Source of the DNA: Rhodoferax sp.
Lineage (GTDB): Bacteria > Pseudomonadota > Gammaproteobacteria > Burkholderiales > Burkholderiaceae_C
NCBI RefSeq assembly: GCF_028689295.1
Contig: NZ_JAQTWL010000001.1
Span: forward strand, 372,001 to 436,000
Reading direction: 5' to 3'
Length of the DNA: 64,000 nt
In this document: one piece after another, positions 21,461 through 32,076 of the stretch
How positions within the stretch are numbered: the stretch's first letter is position 1
Layout: each line of letters begins with the position of its first letter
Position numbers and translations under genes: made by a program
Notes under the pieces: generated by a model
Database searches by the model: none
What the model saw: only the letters and a program-made list of their open reading frames with translations
Told to the model about the DNA's origin: nothing

Positions 21461-23476
21461 ATGAGTCAAACCCTTTCTACCACAACGCTGCTGGTCATTG
21501 CCTTAGGCCCGCTGGTTGGCTCCATTGCCGCTGGTGTGCTGGGGACCCGGTTTGGCGGCAACGTCATCGGCCGGCGCATGTCGCATTCGCTCACCATTGT
21601 GAGCGTGTTGCTGTCCTTTGTTTTGTCGGCCATGACGCTTCAAAGTGTGGTGGTGGATGGCGCCCGCTTCAATGAGACCATCTACACCTGGATGGTGGTG
21701 GGCGGCCTCAAGATGGAGATCGGCTTCCTGGTGGATGGCCTGACCGCCATGATGATGTGCGTGGTGACCTTCGTGTCGCTGATGGTGCACGTTTACACCA
21801 TTGGCTACATGGAAGAGGACGAAGGTTACAACCGCTTCTTTGCCTACATTTCCCTGTTTACTTTTTCGATGCTGATGCTGGTCATGAGCAACAACATGCT
21901 GCAGTTGTTCTTTGGCTGGGAAGCGGTGGGCCTGGTGTCTTACCTGCTGATTGGTTTCTGGTTCAACAAACCCAGCGCGATTTTTGCCAACATGAAGGCC
22001 TTCCTGGTGAACCGGGTCGGAGACTTTGGATTTATCCTGGGCATCGGTTTGCTGGCCGCCTACACGGGCACGCTCAACTACGGCGAAGCCTTTGCCAAGT
22101 CGGCTGAACTGGCCAGGCTGACCCTGCCGGGCACTGACTGGATGCTGGTCACAGTGATTTGTATCTGTCTGTTCATTGGTGCCATGGGCAAGTCGGCACA
22201 GTTCCCACTGCATGTGTGGTTGCCCGATTCAATGGAAGGCCCGACCCCCATTTCTGCCCTGATTCACGCCGCCACCATGGTGACTGCCGGCATCTTCATG
22301 GTGGCCCGCATGTCACCGCTGTTCGAGCTCAGCGACACCGCGCTCAACTTTGTCCTGGTCATTGGCGGCATCACCGCCTTGTTCATGGGCTTTCTGGGCA
22401 TCATCCAGAATGACATCAAGCGCATTGTGGCCTACTCCACCCTGTCGCAACTCGGCTACATGACGGTCGCCCTGGGTGCCTCGGCTTATTCGGTGGCCGT
22501 GTTCCATCTGATGACGCATGCCTTCTTCAAGGCGCTGCTGTTCCTGGCTGCGGGTTCGGTCATCATGGGCGTGCATCACAACCAGGACATCCGCTGGATG
22601 GGCGGTTTGCGCAAATACATGCCCATCACCTGGCTCACCTGTCTGGTGGGATCGCTGGCCCTGATTGGCACCCCCTTGTTTTCGGGCTTCTACTCCAAAG
22701 ACGAAATCATCATGGCCGTCCATGCCAGCCAGTTGCCAGCCGCCGGTTTTGCCTATTTTGCTGTCCTGGCGGGTGTCTTCATCACCGCCTTCTATTCGTT
22801 CCGTCTCTACTTCCTGGTGTTCCATGGCAACGAGCGTTTTGACCAGAATCCCGATGCGCATCACGGCCATGATGACCATGGGCATGGGCATGACAGCAAG
22901 CCGCATGAATCCCCCTGGGTCGTCACCTTGCCTTTAGTCATGCTGGCCATCCCGTCGCTGCTGATCGGCTTCATCACCATCGGCCCGATGCTGTTTGGCG
23001 ACTTTTTCAAGGACGCGATTTTTGTCAATCTGGAAATTCACAAAGCCATGGAACTGTTGGCTGAAGAGTTTCATGGCCCGGTGCAAATGGCCTTGCATGG
23101 CCTCACCAGTGCGCCATTCTGGCTGGCTCTGGCAGGTGTGGTGAGCGCCTATTACATGTATATGGTCAACCCGGCCTTGCCAGCGGCGATCAAGCGCAGT
23201 GTCATGCCGATCTACACCTTGCTTGAAAACAAATATTACATGGACTGGTTCAACGAAAACGTGCTGGCCCCTGCCGCTCGCGGCCTGGGGGTGGCGCTTT
23301 GGAAAGTGGGCGACGAGGGTGTGATCGACGGAGCCGTCGTGAATGGTTCCTGGCGTATCGTGGGCTGGGTTTCTGGCGTGGTTAGAAAAGTCCAGACCGG
23401 CTATTTGTACGACTATGCGCTGACCATGGTGTTGGGTATCTTTGTTCTCATGACGTATTTCGTCTGGCTCAAATAG
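21461..23476 (+). CDS. nuoL: NADH-quinone oxidoreductase subunit L
   Basis: Antiporter-like distal proton pump subunit with the long lateral helix, 671 aa. Conserved motifs include FFGWEAVGLVSYLLIGFW (TM5 Glu), SAQFPLHVWLPDSMEGPTPI and the broken-helix STLSQLGYM. A histidine-rich cytoplasmic loop (about residues 465-483, 8 His among about 20) precedes the C-terminal part. Such loops occur in some NuoL proteins and may bind metal, but no role is assured. Confidence 0.97.
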   Translation: MSQTLSTTTLLVIALGPLVGSIAAGVLGTRFGGNVIGRRMSHSLTIVSVLLSFVLSAMTLQSVVVDGARFNETIYTWMVVGGLKMEIGFLVDGLTAMMMCVVTFVSLMVHVYTIGYMEEDEGYNRFFAYISLFTFSMLMLVMSNNMLQLFFGWEAVGLVSYLLIGFWFNKPSAIFANMKAFLVNRVGDFGFILGIGLLAAYTGTLNYGEAFAKSAELARLTLPGTDWMLVTVICICLFIGAMGKSAQFPLHVWLPDSMEGPTPISALIHAATMVTAGIFMVARMSPLFELSDTALNFVLVIGGITALFMGFLGIIQNDIKRIVAYSTLSQLGYMTVALGASAYSVAVFHLMTHAFFKALLFLAAGSVIMGVHHNQDIRWMGGLRKYMPITWLTCLVGSLALIGTPLFSGFYSKDEIIMAVHASQLPAAGFAYFAVLAGVFITAFYSFRLYFLVFHGNERFDQNPDAHHGHDDHGHGHDSKPHESPWVVTLPLVMLAIPSLLIGFITIGPMLFGDFFKDAIFVNLEIHKAMELLAEEFHGPVQMALHGLTSAPFWLALAGVVSAYYMYMVNPALPAAIKRSVMPIYTLLENKYYMDWFNENVLAPAARGLGVALWKVGDEGVIDGAVVNGSWRIVGWVSGVVRKVQTGYLYDYALTMVLGIFVLMTYFVWLK

Positions 23477-23489
23477 GAGAAATATAAAA

Positions 23490-24965
23490 ATGGGTTTGCT
23501 GAGCCTGGCTATTTGGACACCGATTGCCTTCGGTGTGGTGTTGCTGGCACTTGGTCGTGATGACCAGGCGCAGGCTGTTCGCTGGATCGCGCTGGTGGGA
23601 GCGGTGGTGAGTCTGTTGGTGACTTTGCCGCTTTACACGCAGTTCGATGTGGCCACTGCCGCCATGCAGTTTGTCGAAACAACGCCGTGGATCGAGCGTT
23701 TCAACATCAACTACCACCTCGGTATTGATGGCATCTCGGTGTGGTTCATCCTGCTGACGGCATTTATCAACGTCATCGTGGTGATCGCTGGCTGGGAGGT
23801 CATTACCAGTCGGGTCAACCAGTACATGGGTGCTTTCCTGATTTTGAGCGGTCTCATGATCGGTGTCTTTTGTGCGCTCGATGGCATGCTGTTCTATGTC
23901 TTTTTCGAGGCCACGCTGATCCCGATGTACCTCATCATCGGTGTCTGGGGTGGCCCCAACAAGATCTATGCGGCGTTCAAATTCTTCCTGTACACGCTGA
24001 TGGGTTCCCTGCTGATGCTGATCGCCCTGATCTACCTCTACATCACATCGGGTGGCAGCTTCGATTTGCTGACGTGGCACAAGCTTCCGCTGGGCCAGAC
24101 GGCGCAAACGCTGCTGTTCTTCGCCTTCCTGGCTGCTTTTGCGGTCAAGGTGCCGATGTGGCCGGTGCACACCTGGTTGCCCGATGTGCACGTTGAGGCC
24201 CCCACGGGTGGCTCAGCCGTGCTGGCGGCCATCATGCTGAAACTCGGCGCCTACGGTTTCCTGCGTTTCTCGCTGCCGATCACGCCAGACGCTGCCCATG
24301 AGTGGGCCGGTTTGATGATCGGTTTGTCGCTGGCGGCGGTGATTTACGTGGGCTTCGTCACCATGGTGCAGAAAGACATGAAAAAGCTGGTGGCTTATTC
24401 GTCTGTGGCGCATATGGGTTTTGTCACTTTGGGATTTTTTCTGTTCAACGACCTGAGCGTTGCCGGTGGCATCGTCCAGATGATTTCCCATGGCTTTGTC
24501 TCGGCGGCCATGTTCCTCGGCATTGGTGTGCTCTATGACCGCGTCCATTCGCGCGAGATCGCGGCCTATGGCGGGGTGGTCAACACCATGCCCAAATTCA
24601 CGGCCTTTGCCATGTTGTTTGCCATGGCCAATTGCGGTCTGCCGGGCACGGCTGGCTTCGTCGGCGAGTGGATGGTGATTCTGGGCGCCTTGAGAGTCAA
24701 TTTCTGGGTCGGCATGGCGGCCGCCAGTGCCCTGATTTTTGGTGCAGCCTATACCCTCTGGATGGTCAAGCGTGTCTATCTGGGGCCGGTGACCAACGAC
24801 CACGTCAAACATTTGAAAGACATCAATGGCCGGGAATTTTTCTACCTGTCTTTGCTGGGTATTGCGATTCTCTACATGGGCCTGTACCCCAAGCCGTTTA
24901 CCGATGTAATGGATGTCTCAGTGGCGGGGCTGCTGAAACATGTGGCCATGACAAAACTGAACTGA
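23490..24965 (+). CDS. nuoM: NADH-quinone oxidoreductase subunit M
   Basis: Antiporter-like proton-pumping subunit, 491 aa, 14 predicted helices. FFEATLIPMYLIIGVWGG carries the TM5 glutamate. KVPMWPVHTWLPDVHVEAPT and the TM8 region SVAHMGFVTLGFF are also conserved. 13 bp after nuoL. Confidence 0.97.
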   Translation: MGLLSLAIWTPIAFGVVLLALGRDDQAQAVRWIALVGAVVSLLVTLPLYTQFDVATAAMQFVETTPWIERFNINYHLGIDGISVWFILLTAFINVIVVIAGWEVITSRVNQYMGAFLILSGLMIGVFCALDGMLFYVFFEATLIPMYLIIGVWGGPNKIYAAFKFFLYTLMGSLLMLIALIYLYITSGGSFDLLTWHKLPLGQTAQTLLFFAFLAAFAVKVPMWPVHTWLPDVHVEAPTGGSAVLAAIMLKLGAYGFLRFSLPITPDAAHEWAGLMIGLSLAAVIYVGFVTMVQKDMKKLVAYSSVAHMGFVTLGFFLFNDLSVAGGIVQMISHGFVSAAMFLGIGVLYDRVHSREIAAYGGVVNTMPKFTAFAMLFAMANCGLPGTAGFVGEWMVILGALRVNFWVGMAAASALIFGAAYTLWMVKRVYLGPVTNDHVKHLKDINGREFFYLSLLGIAILYMGLYPKPFTDVMDVSVAGLLKHVAMTKLN

Positions 24966-25002
24966 TCTGTCTGTACTGACAACTTTGAGATAAGAGATAC
25001 CT

Positions 25003-26490
25003 ATGATTGACAAATTCAGTTTGATCGCGGTCTATCCGGAAATAGTTTTGCTGGTCATGGCCTGTGTGATTGCCCTGTTTGACTTGAGCGTCAAAAGCCG
25101 CACCCGCACCGCCACCTACGTGGTCACGATGCTGACACTGGCCATCGTGGCCGCCCTGCAGGCCAGCTACGCATCTTCGGGCCAGACCATTTATGCCTTC
25201 GGCAACATGGTGGTCAGCGACGTCATGGGCAACTGGCTCAAGTGTTTTGCCACGCTTGCTGTCATGGTGTCTTTGGTCTATGGTCGTCAGTATGCGGCTG
25301 ACCGTGACATGCTGCGCGGTGGTGAACTTTTTGTCTTGAGCCTGTTTTCGCTGCTCGGCATGTTTGCCATGATTTCCGGCAACAACTTCCTGGTGATCTA
25401 CATGGGGGTTGAGTTGTTGACGCTGTCGAGCTACGCGCTGGTGGCCTTGCGTCGCGACTACGTCCTGTCGGTCGAGGCTGCCATGAAGTACTTCGTGCTC
25501 GGCGCACTGGCTTCTGGGTTCCTCCTTTACGGCATGTCGATGCTTTATGGTGCCACTGGCTCGCTCGATCTGCAGGAGGCGTTCAAAGCCATTCATTCGG
25601 GTCAGATCAAGCACCAGGTGCTGGTGTTCGGCTTGGTCTTTATTGTGGCGGGCCTGGCCTTCAAGCTTGGCGTGGTGCCTTTCCACATGTGGATCCCAGA
25701 TGTGTACCAGGGCGCGCCCACGGCCGTCACGCTCATGATCGGCGGCGCTCCCAAGCTGGCGGCTTTTGCCGTGACGATTCGCCTGCTGGTGGAAGGCATG
25801 ATGCCGCTGGCGATTGACTGGCAACCGATGCTGATGTTGTTGGCCATTGGATCACTGGCCATTGGCAACCTGGCGGCCATCGCACAGACCAACCTCAAGC
25901 GCATGCTGGCTTTTTCAACCATATCCCACATGGGTTTTGTGCTGATCGGCATGATCTCCGGGGCCGTGGTTGGCCACCCGGAAGCCGCAGCCAATGCCTA
26001 CAGTTCCTCCATGTTCTATGTGATCTCCTATGTGCTGACCACACTGGCCAGTTTCGGCGTGATCCTGTTATTGTCGCGCAGTGGATTCGAAAGCGAAGAG
26101 ATTGCCGACATGGCCGGCTTGAACCAGCGTAATCCGCTGTATGCCGGCATCATGGCCGTTTGCCTCTTCTCGCTGGCTGGCATCCCGCCCATGATCGGCT
26201 TCTATGCCAAATTGGCGGTGCTGCAGGCCCTGGTGGCTTCGGGTGGCACCCTGCAACTCGTGCTCGCCGTGTTTGCCGTCATGATGTCGCTGATCGGCGC
26301 TTTTTACTACCTGCGGGTGGTCAAGGTTATGTATTTTGATGCGCCAGCGGGTTCTTCCGTGCTCGCTGCCCCGTTCGAGGTGCGTGCCGTGCTGTCGCTC
26401 AATGGCGCTCTGCTGCTGATTCTGGGTTTGGTGCCCGGCGGTCTGATGGCGCTCTGCGCCAACGCTGTGGTCCAGATGCTGGCCACGTGA
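25003..26490 (+). CDS. nuoN: NADH-quinone oxidoreductase subunit N
   Basis: Antiporter-like proton-pumping subunit, 495 aa. Shows [19 protein letters not shown] (TM5 Glu), the [20 protein letters not shown] segment and [13 protein letters not shown]. Last nuo gene. The next ORF starts 44 bp later, so read-through into the NUDIX gene is likely. Confidence 0.97.
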   Translation: MIDKFSLIAVYPEIVLLVMACVIALFDLSVKSRTRTATYVVTMLTLAIVAALQASYASSGQTIYAFGNMVVSDVMGNWLKCFATLAVMVSLVYGRQYAADRDMLRGGELFVLSLFSLLGMFAMISGNNFLVIYMGVELLTLSSYALVALRRDYVLSVEAAMKYFVLGALASGFLLYGMSMLYGATGSLDLQEAFKAIHSGQIKHQVLVFGLVFIVAGLAFKLGVVPFHMWIPDVYQGAPTAVTLMIGGAPKLAAFAVTIRLLVEGMMPLAIDWQPMLMLLAIGSLAIGNLAAIAQTNLKRMLAFSTISHMGFVLIGMISGAVVGHPEAAANAYSSSMFYVISYVLTTLASFGVILLLSRSGFESEEIADMAGLNQRNPLYAGIMAVCLFSLAGIPPMIGFYAKLAVLQALVASGGTLQLVLAVFAVMMSLIGAFYYLRVVKVMYFDAPAGSSVLAAPFEVRAVLSLNGALLLILGLVPGGLMALCANAVVQMLAT

Positions 26491-26533
26491 TGGTGCGGTT
26501 GCTCAGTTCAATTTGACTGGTCATTGAAAGGTC

Positions 26534-27130
26534 ATGGGCAAGCCGCAGTTTGACCATTTGATCGAGAAAAAGATAAGCAGCACCGAACTTTTCAAGGGCC
26601 GACTGCTGCACGCTTTCCGCGATCAGGTCAGTCTGTCCAATGGCCTTGAGGCCACTCGCGAGTATGTGGTGCACCCGGGTGCCGTCATGATCATCCCCCT
26701 GCTCGAAGATGCAACAGGCGCCATGCAGGTGGTGCTGGAGCGCCAGTTTCGCTATCCGGTGGGCCGGGTCATGATTGAGTTCCCCGCTGGCAAGCTCGAT
26801 GCCGGTGAAGACTGCTTTCACTGTGCGCAGCGCGAGTTGCTCGAAGAAACAGGCTACAGCGCCAACCATTGGGCGCATGCGGGTGTGCTGCACCCGGTTA
26901 TTGCCTATTCGACGGAGTTCATCGACATCTGGTTTGCGCGTGGCTTGCGGGCGGGGCAACGGCAACTCGATGAAGGCGAGTTTCTGGATGTGTTTACGGC
27001 CACGCCCGCGCACTTGCTCGACTGGTGCCGCCAGGGATTGGTCACCGATGGCAAGACGCTCACCGCCGCTTTGTGGCTGCAAAACGTGATCTCTGGCGCC
27101 TGGTCGCTCGATTGGCAAAATGCCCCATGA
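26534..27130 (+). CDS. NUDIX hydrolase, ADP-ribose pyrophosphatase type
   Basis: Cytoplasmic hydrolase of nucleoside diphosphate-linked compounds, most likely ADP-ribose, 198 aa. The Nudix box is complete: GKLDAGE at about 96 followed by RELLEETGY. The N-terminal half carries the beta-strand dimerisation region typical of the NudF group (VHPGAVMIIPLL and QFRYPVGRVMIEFPAG). Close behind nuoN, a position often held by this gene in betaproteobacteria. Exact substrate is inferred. Confidence 0.85.
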   Translation: MGKPQFDHLIEKKISSTELFKGRLLHAFRDQVSLSNGLEATREYVVHPGAVMIIPLLEDATGAMQVVLERQFRYPVGRVMIEFPAGKLDAGEDCFHCAQRELLEETGYSANHWAHAGVLHPVIAYSTEFIDIWFARGLRAGQRQLDEGEFLDVFTATPAHLLDWCRQGLVTDGKTLTAALWLQNVISGAWSLDWQNAP

Positions 27131-27241
27131 TTTCCTTATGTGTTTTTTGCATACCTGGATGATTTGACAGGCTGCTTGGCGCTTCAAGTTGGCTGCGGTT
27201 CCTAAAATCCTTGGTGTTCAAAGCATTATTTGGAGAACTGC

Positions 27242-30200
27242 ATGACCCATGCGAACCTTGCTGACCTGCGCGCCTATACCCTGGAAAATGCTGGTGCAGC
27301 CGCCCCCCTGCTGGCAGACTTTGTCCCAGCCTATTTTGACAACACCGACCCCGACGAACTGCGGCAACGCGGCTCAGCCACGCTGCTGGCACTGGCCAGC
27401 GCCCACTGGCGTTTGCTGAACGCCACCCCTGACACCGCAGGCCAGCGCATTCGCGTCTTCAACCCCACGCTGGCTGAAGACGGTTTCGACAGCGAACACA
27501 CCGTCATTCAACTGGTGCACGAAGACATGCCGTTCCTGGTGGACTCGGTCACCATGGCCATCAACCGCAGCGGCCGCATGGTGCACTGGATCGTGCACCC
27601 GCTGCTGGCGGTCGAGCGCGATGCCGGTGGCAAGGTCAAAAGCGCCAGCCTGGCGCGCCAGGATGCGGACCACAAACGTCAGATTTCTTCGCTGATTCTG
27701 CTCGAATGCGACCGGATCGTGATCGAGTCCGACCGCGGGCAACTCGCCGCCGAACTGGCGCAGGTGTTGCATGACGTGCGTGCCGCTGTGAGCGACTGGC
27801 AGCCCATGCTCAAGCACCTGCAAGCTGTCAGGGAGGAATCTGCGCGCTCACCGCTGTCGGCAAAGGGACAGCAGGAAGGTGTTGAGTTCCTGCACTGGCT
27901 GGAAGCGCAGCATTTCACCTTCTTGGGCGCGCGCGACTACCGCTTGGTGCGTGACGAGGAGGGCGTCAAGCTGGTGGCCGTGGCTGAATCGGGGCTGGGC
28001 ATTCTGCGCGGTGAGCCCAAAACGCCGGTGAGCCGCTTGCCTGCTGATGCCCTTGAGTTTCTGGATTCAGACCAACTGGTGCTGGTCACCAAAGCCATGA
28101 CGCGGGCCACCGTGCATCGCCCGGCCTGGCTCGATTGCCTGACCGTCAAGCGCTTTGATGCCGCTGGCAAGGTCATTGGAGAAGCCCGCTTTTTGGGGCT
28201 TTACACCTCCAAGGCCTACGCTGCCGCGGTTTCGGAAATTCCACAAATCCGGCGCCGCGCCGCCGATGTCATGGCGGCTGCGGGCGTGCTGCCCGAGAGC
28301 CATGCCGCCAAGTCCTTGCAGACGATTCTGGATGATTACCCGCGCGACGAGCTGTTCCAGGTCGATACCGCCACACTGACCGAGCATGCCGTGGGTATTT
28401 TGCGACTGCAGGAGCGCCAGCGCGTGCGCGTGTTCCTGCGCCGCGACCCGTTTGGCCGCTTCACCTCGGCCCAGGTGTTCGTGCAGCGTGACCGTTACAA
28501 CACCGAACTGCGCTCCAGAATTGGTGAGGAACTCTGCCGCTCGCTGAACGGCCAGTCCATCGAGTACACCCCGACGCTGACCAACAATCCGCTGGCACGC
28601 ATCCACTACTTCATTCGTGCGGACCAGCAGGTGCCCGAGGCTGTCGATGTGTCGGCGCTCGAGGCACGCATTACCCGGCTTTGCCAGCGCTGGGAAGACG
28701 ATTGCAGGCAGGCCTTGCTGAACATTCATGGTGAAAGCCACGGCCTGGCTTTGGCCGCTCGTTTTGCCGACAGCTTTCCCACCGCTTACCAGGAGGATTT
28801 TTCTGGCCGCAGGGCCGCCGATGATGTGCAGGTGCTCGCCGGCCTGTCGCCTCTGCAGTCGATGGCAGTGCGCCTGTACCGGCCGCTCGACAGCGCTCCC
28901 GGCATGGTGCGCTTCAAGATTTTCAGCCTGAGCAAGGTGGCGCTGTCGGATTCTCTGCCGGTGCTCGAGCGCATGGGCGCGCGCGTGCTCGACGAGCACC
29001 CCTACCGGTTGGACGGCGCGAAGCCCCACGCCGACGGCGCCCAATACTGGATTCACGACCTCGGTTTGCAACTGCCGCCAGAGGCAGAGTTTGCAGTGAT
29101 ACGGGAGCGGTTCGAAGCCCTGTTTGTGCGGGTCTGGTGCAAGGTGCTCGACAGCGATGACCTTAACAAGCTGGTGCTGGCCACCACGCTCGATGCGCGT
29201 GCCATTGCGGTGTTGCGCGCTTACACCCGCTACTTCAAGCAGCTGGATTTTCCGTACAGCCAGAGTTACCTGGAGGCCACGCTGTACAAAAACGCCGCCC
29301 TGGCGCAAACCCTGTACCAGCTTTTCGACGCGCGCTTCGACCCCGCTCAAGAGTCGGACCGGGCCACGCTGCAAACCAGTATCAACGAGGACATCGAAGC
29401 GCAACTCAGCGCGGTGGCCAGCCTGGACGAAGACCGCATCCTGCGCCAGTACCACCGGACCATCCTGGCCACCCTGCGCACCAACGTGTGGCAGACGACT
29501 GCCACGCGGGCTCACAAGCCCTACATGAGCTTCAAGCTCCAGTCGCATGAAGTGCCGGGCATGCCCGAACCCAAGCCGATGTTCGAGATCTGGGTCTATT
29601 CGCCGCGTGTCGAAGCCATCCATCTGCGCATGAACAAGGTGGCGCGCGGCGGTCTGCGCTGGTCGGACCGGCCCGAAGATTTCCGCACCGAGATTCTGGG
29701 GCTGGTGAAGGCCCAGCAGGTCAAAAACACGGTGATCGTGCCGGTCGGCTCCAAAGGCGGCTTTGTCCTGAAAAACCCGCCGCCTGCAAGTGAGCGCGAG
29801 GCGTTCCGGGCCGAAGGCATTGCCTGCTACAAGCTGTTGCTCGCGGGCATGCTCGACGTCACCGACAACCTGGTCAAGGGCCGGGTCGTGGCGCCCGTGA
29901 ACGTGGTGCGCCACGACGCGGATGACCCCTACCTGGTGGTGGCAGCTGACAAGGGCACGGCCAGCTTTTCCGACATCGCCAACAGCGTCTCGGCAGACTA
30001 TGGCTTCTGGCTCGGCGATGCGTTTGCCTCTGGCGGCTCGGTGGGCTACGACCATAAAGAGATGGGCATCACCGCGCGCGGCGCCTGGGAGTCGGCCAAG
30101 CGTCATTTCAGGGCCTTGTCGCACGACATCCAGACGACGCCATTCACCGTGGTCGGCATTGGCGACATGTCGGGCGACGTGTTCGGCAACGGCATGCTGC

Positions 30201-32011
30201 TGTCCACCCAAATCAAATTGGTGGCGGCGTTTGATCATCGGCACATCTTCATCGACCCCGCACCGGACGTGGCGCGCAGTTTTGCCGAGCGCCAGCGCCT
30301 GTTCAACTTGCCCCGCTCCAGTTGGGATGACTTTGAGCGCAGTGTGCTCTCAGAAGGCGGTGGCATTTACCCGCGCTCCGCCAAGTCGATCCATTTGTCG
30401 GCCTTGGCGCAAGAGGCACTGGGTATCGAGAACGCAGACCTGGCGCCCAACGAGCTGATCCATGCGCTGTTGCAGGCCCCGGTGGACATGCTCTACAACG
30501 GCGGCATCGGCACCTACGTCAAGTCGTCGCAAGAAAGCCATGCGCAGGTCGGCGACAAGTCCAGCGACGCGTTCCGGGTCAACGGCCGGCAACTGCGCAG
30601 CAAGGTGCTGGTGGAAGGCGGCAATCTCGGTTGCACCCAGCTTGGGCGCATCGAGTTTGCCCAGGCTGGCGGCCTGATCTACACCGACGCCATTGACAAT
30701 TCGGCCGGTGTCGATTGCTCCGACCACGAGGTCAACATCAAGATTCTGTTGGACCGCGTGGTGGAGGCGGGCGACCTCACGCTCAAGCAACGTAACGACC
30801 TGCTGGCGTCCATGACCGACGAAGTCGCCCGCCTGGTGCTCGCCGACAACTATTACCAGACCCAGGCGCTCGACGTGGCCTGCCACCGGCCCCTGTATGT
30901 GCTGGGCGGCCAGCAGCGCTTGATCCAGTGGCTGGAAGGGGCAGGGCGGCTGAACCGGGCCATCGAGTTTTTGCCCACCGACGAAGAGTTTGTGCGTCGG
31001 CGTTCGCTCAAGCAGGGACTGACGGCGCCTGAGGGCGCGGTGCTGCTGGCCTACGCCAAGATGTCGGTGTTTGACGACCTGCTGGCCAGCAATTTGCCTG
31101 ACGACCCGTATTTCAGCCGGGTCCTGAAGGCTTATTTCCCCAAGGCACTGAGCGAGAAGTTTTCTGCCGCCATCGACTTGCATCCGCTCAAGCGTGAAAT
31201 CGTCGCCACCTATGTGGCCAACACCGTGGTCAACCGCAGCGGCGCCACCTTTGTCAACTTTTTGGCGGCTGAAGCCGCGGCCAGCACCGCCGATGTGGTG
31301 CGGGCCTACACGCTGGCGCGCGAAATCTTTGAGCTGGAGCCGCTGTGGGATCAGATCGACGCGCTCGACGGCGTGGTGGCCAGCAGCCTGCAGCTTGATC
31401 TGCTGAGCAAACTCATCGCCATCACGCAGCGCGCGTCGCGCTGGATGCTGCGCGCGCGCTCCAAATCCTCTGATTTGCCCACGTTGATCGCGCGTTATCA
31501 GCCCGGCGCGCGTGAACTGCATGCCAATCTGGAAAACTGGTTGCCCGCCAGCGCCTTGGCCAGTTGGGAGCAGGCCACGCAAAAGTTGGCACAGGCGGGG
31601 GTGGCCGCAGAGTTGGCGCGCAAGCTCAGCGCACTGGAATTCATTTTCCCGGCGCTCGATCTGGTGGATCTGACCGAGCAGGCCAAGACCACGCTGGCGC
31701 AGGCGGCGCAAACCTACTTTGGTGTCGATAGCGTGCTGGGCCTGAGCGCCTGGCGTGCCCAGATCAACCGCCTGCCCACCGACAGCCTGTGGCAAACCCA
31801 GGCCCGGGGCAGCGCGCGCGAAGACGTGTATGCCATTGCCAACCAGATCAGCCTGAGCGTGCAGTTGCACTTTGACAGCGTCCAGAGCTGGGCGGACGCC
31901 AACGCTGCCAGCATCGAGCGCCTGTGCAAGCTGCTGCAAACCATCAGCACCCAGGGCGCTGATCTGGCGCCGGTGTCAGTGGCATTGCGTGAGTTGCGTC
32001 ACCTGGCTTGA
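27242..32011 (+). CDS. gdhB: NAD-specific glutamate dehydrogenase, large (about 180-kDa) type
   Basis: Oxidatively deaminates glutamate to 2-oxoglutarate, mainly catabolic; 1589 aa. The first about 700 residues form the regulatory ACT-like region. The catalytic core follows: IVPVGSKGGFVLKNP with the active-site Lys near 835-840. YDHKEMGITARGAWES is near 940, the dinucleotide loop GIGDMSGDVFGNGML near 975, and LYNGGIGTYVKSS near 1085. AIDNSAGVDCSDHEVNIKI is a further signature. GGAG precedes ATG 27242. It fits a region otherwise devoted to amino-acid catabolism. The stop TGA lies within the edge of a REP-like sequence. Confidence 0.96.
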   Translation: MTHANLADLRAYTLENAGAAAPLLADFVPAYFDNTDPDELRQRGSATLLALASAHWRLLNATPDTAGQRIRVFNPTLAEDGFDSEHTVIQLVHEDMPFLVDSVTMAINRSGRMVHWIVHPLLAVERDAGGKVKSASLARQDADHKRQISSLILLECDRIVIESDRGQLAAELAQVLHDVRAAVSDWQPMLKHLQAVREESARSPLSAKGQQEGVEFLHWLEAQHFTFLGARDYRLVRDEEGVKLVAVAESGLGILRGEPKTPVSRLPADALEFLDSDQLVLVTKAMTRATVHRPAWLDCLTVKRFDAAGKVIGEARFLGLYTSKAYAAAVSEIPQIRRRAADVMAAAGVLPESHAAKSLQTILDDYPRDELFQVDTATLTEHAVGILRLQERQRVRVFLRRDPFGRFTSAQVFVQRDRYNTELRSRIGEELCRSLNGQSIEYTPTLTNNPLARIHYFIRADQQVPEAVDVSALEARITRLCQRWEDDCRQALLNIHGESHGLALAARFADSFPTAYQEDFSGRRAADDVQVLAGLSPLQSMAVRLYRPLDSAPGMVRFKIFSLSKVALSDSLPVLERMGARVLDEHPYRLDGAKPHADGAQYWIHDLGLQLPPEAEFAVIRERFEALFVRVWCKVLDSDDLNKLVLATTLDARAIAVLRAYTRYFKQLDFPYSQSYLEATLYKNAALAQTLYQLFDARFDPAQESDRATLQTSINEDIEAQLSAVASLDEDRILRQYHRTILATLRTNVWQTTATRAHKPYMSFKLQSHEVPGMPEPKPMFEIWVYSPRVEAIHLRMNKVARGGLRWSDRPEDFRTEILGLVKAQQVKNTVIVPVGSKGGFVLKNPPPASEREAFRAEGIACYKLLLAGMLDVTDNLVKGRVVAPVNVVRHDADDPYLVVAADKGTASFSDIANSVSADYGFWLGDAFASGGSVGYDHKEMGITARGAWESAKRHFRALSHDIQTTPFTVVGIGDMSGDVFGNGMLLSTQIKLVAAFDHRHIFIDPAPDVARSFAERQRLFNLPRSSWDDFERSVLSEGGGIYPRSAKSIHLSALAQEALGIENADLAPNELIHALLQAPVDMLYNGGIGTYVKSSQESHAQVGDKSSDAFRVNGRQLRSKVLVEGGNLGCTQLGRIEFAQAGGLIYTDAIDNSAGVDCSDHEVNIKILLDRVVEAGDLTLKQRNDLLASMTDEVARLVLADNYYQTQALDVACHRPLYVLGGQQRLIQWLEGAGRLNRAIEFLPTDEEFVRRRSLKQGLTAPEGAVLLAYAKMSVFDDLLASNLPDDPYFSRVLKAYFPKALSEKFSAAIDLHPLKREIVATYVANTVVNRSGATFVNFLAAEAAASTADVVRAYTLAREIFELEPLWDQIDALDGVVASSLQLDLLSKLIAITQRASRWMLRARSKSSDLPTLIARYQPGARELHANLENWLPASALASWEQATQKLAQAGVAAELARKLSALEFIFPALDLVDLTEQAKTTLAQAAQTYFGVDSVLGLSAWRAQINRLPTDSLWQTQARGSAREDVYAIANQISLSVQLHFDSVQSWADANAASIERLCKLLQTISTQGADLAPVSVALRELRHLA

Positions 32012-32020
32012 CCCCCAATC

Positions 32021-32067
32021 AGTTGGGGTCAGAGCACGTCGCTTCGCGAGTGGTCTGACCCGCAAGG
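32021..32067. repeat. REP-like palindromic element, family A, tandem unit 1
   Basis: 47-bp unit opening AGTTGGGGTCAGAGCACG and closing TCTGACCCGCAAGG. GGGTCAGA pairs with TCTGACCC, and CAC with GTG, around a CGCTTCGCGA loop. Identical to the unit at 32077. The preceding TGACCCCCAA (32009-32018, including the gdhB stop) looks like the end of a further unit. Confidence 0.85.
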
Positions 32068-32076
32068 GTTCAAGTT

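Noticed and set aside
27131..27241. TTGACA (27164) and TAAAAT (27203) upstream of gdhB as a promoter
   Set aside because: The spacing between the two is 33 bp, too long for a sigma-70 promoter; no better pairing was found.
28067..30244. 725-codon open frame antisense to gdhB
   Set aside because: It is a GC-rich third-position shadow of a clearly conserved enzyme, with no family features of its own.
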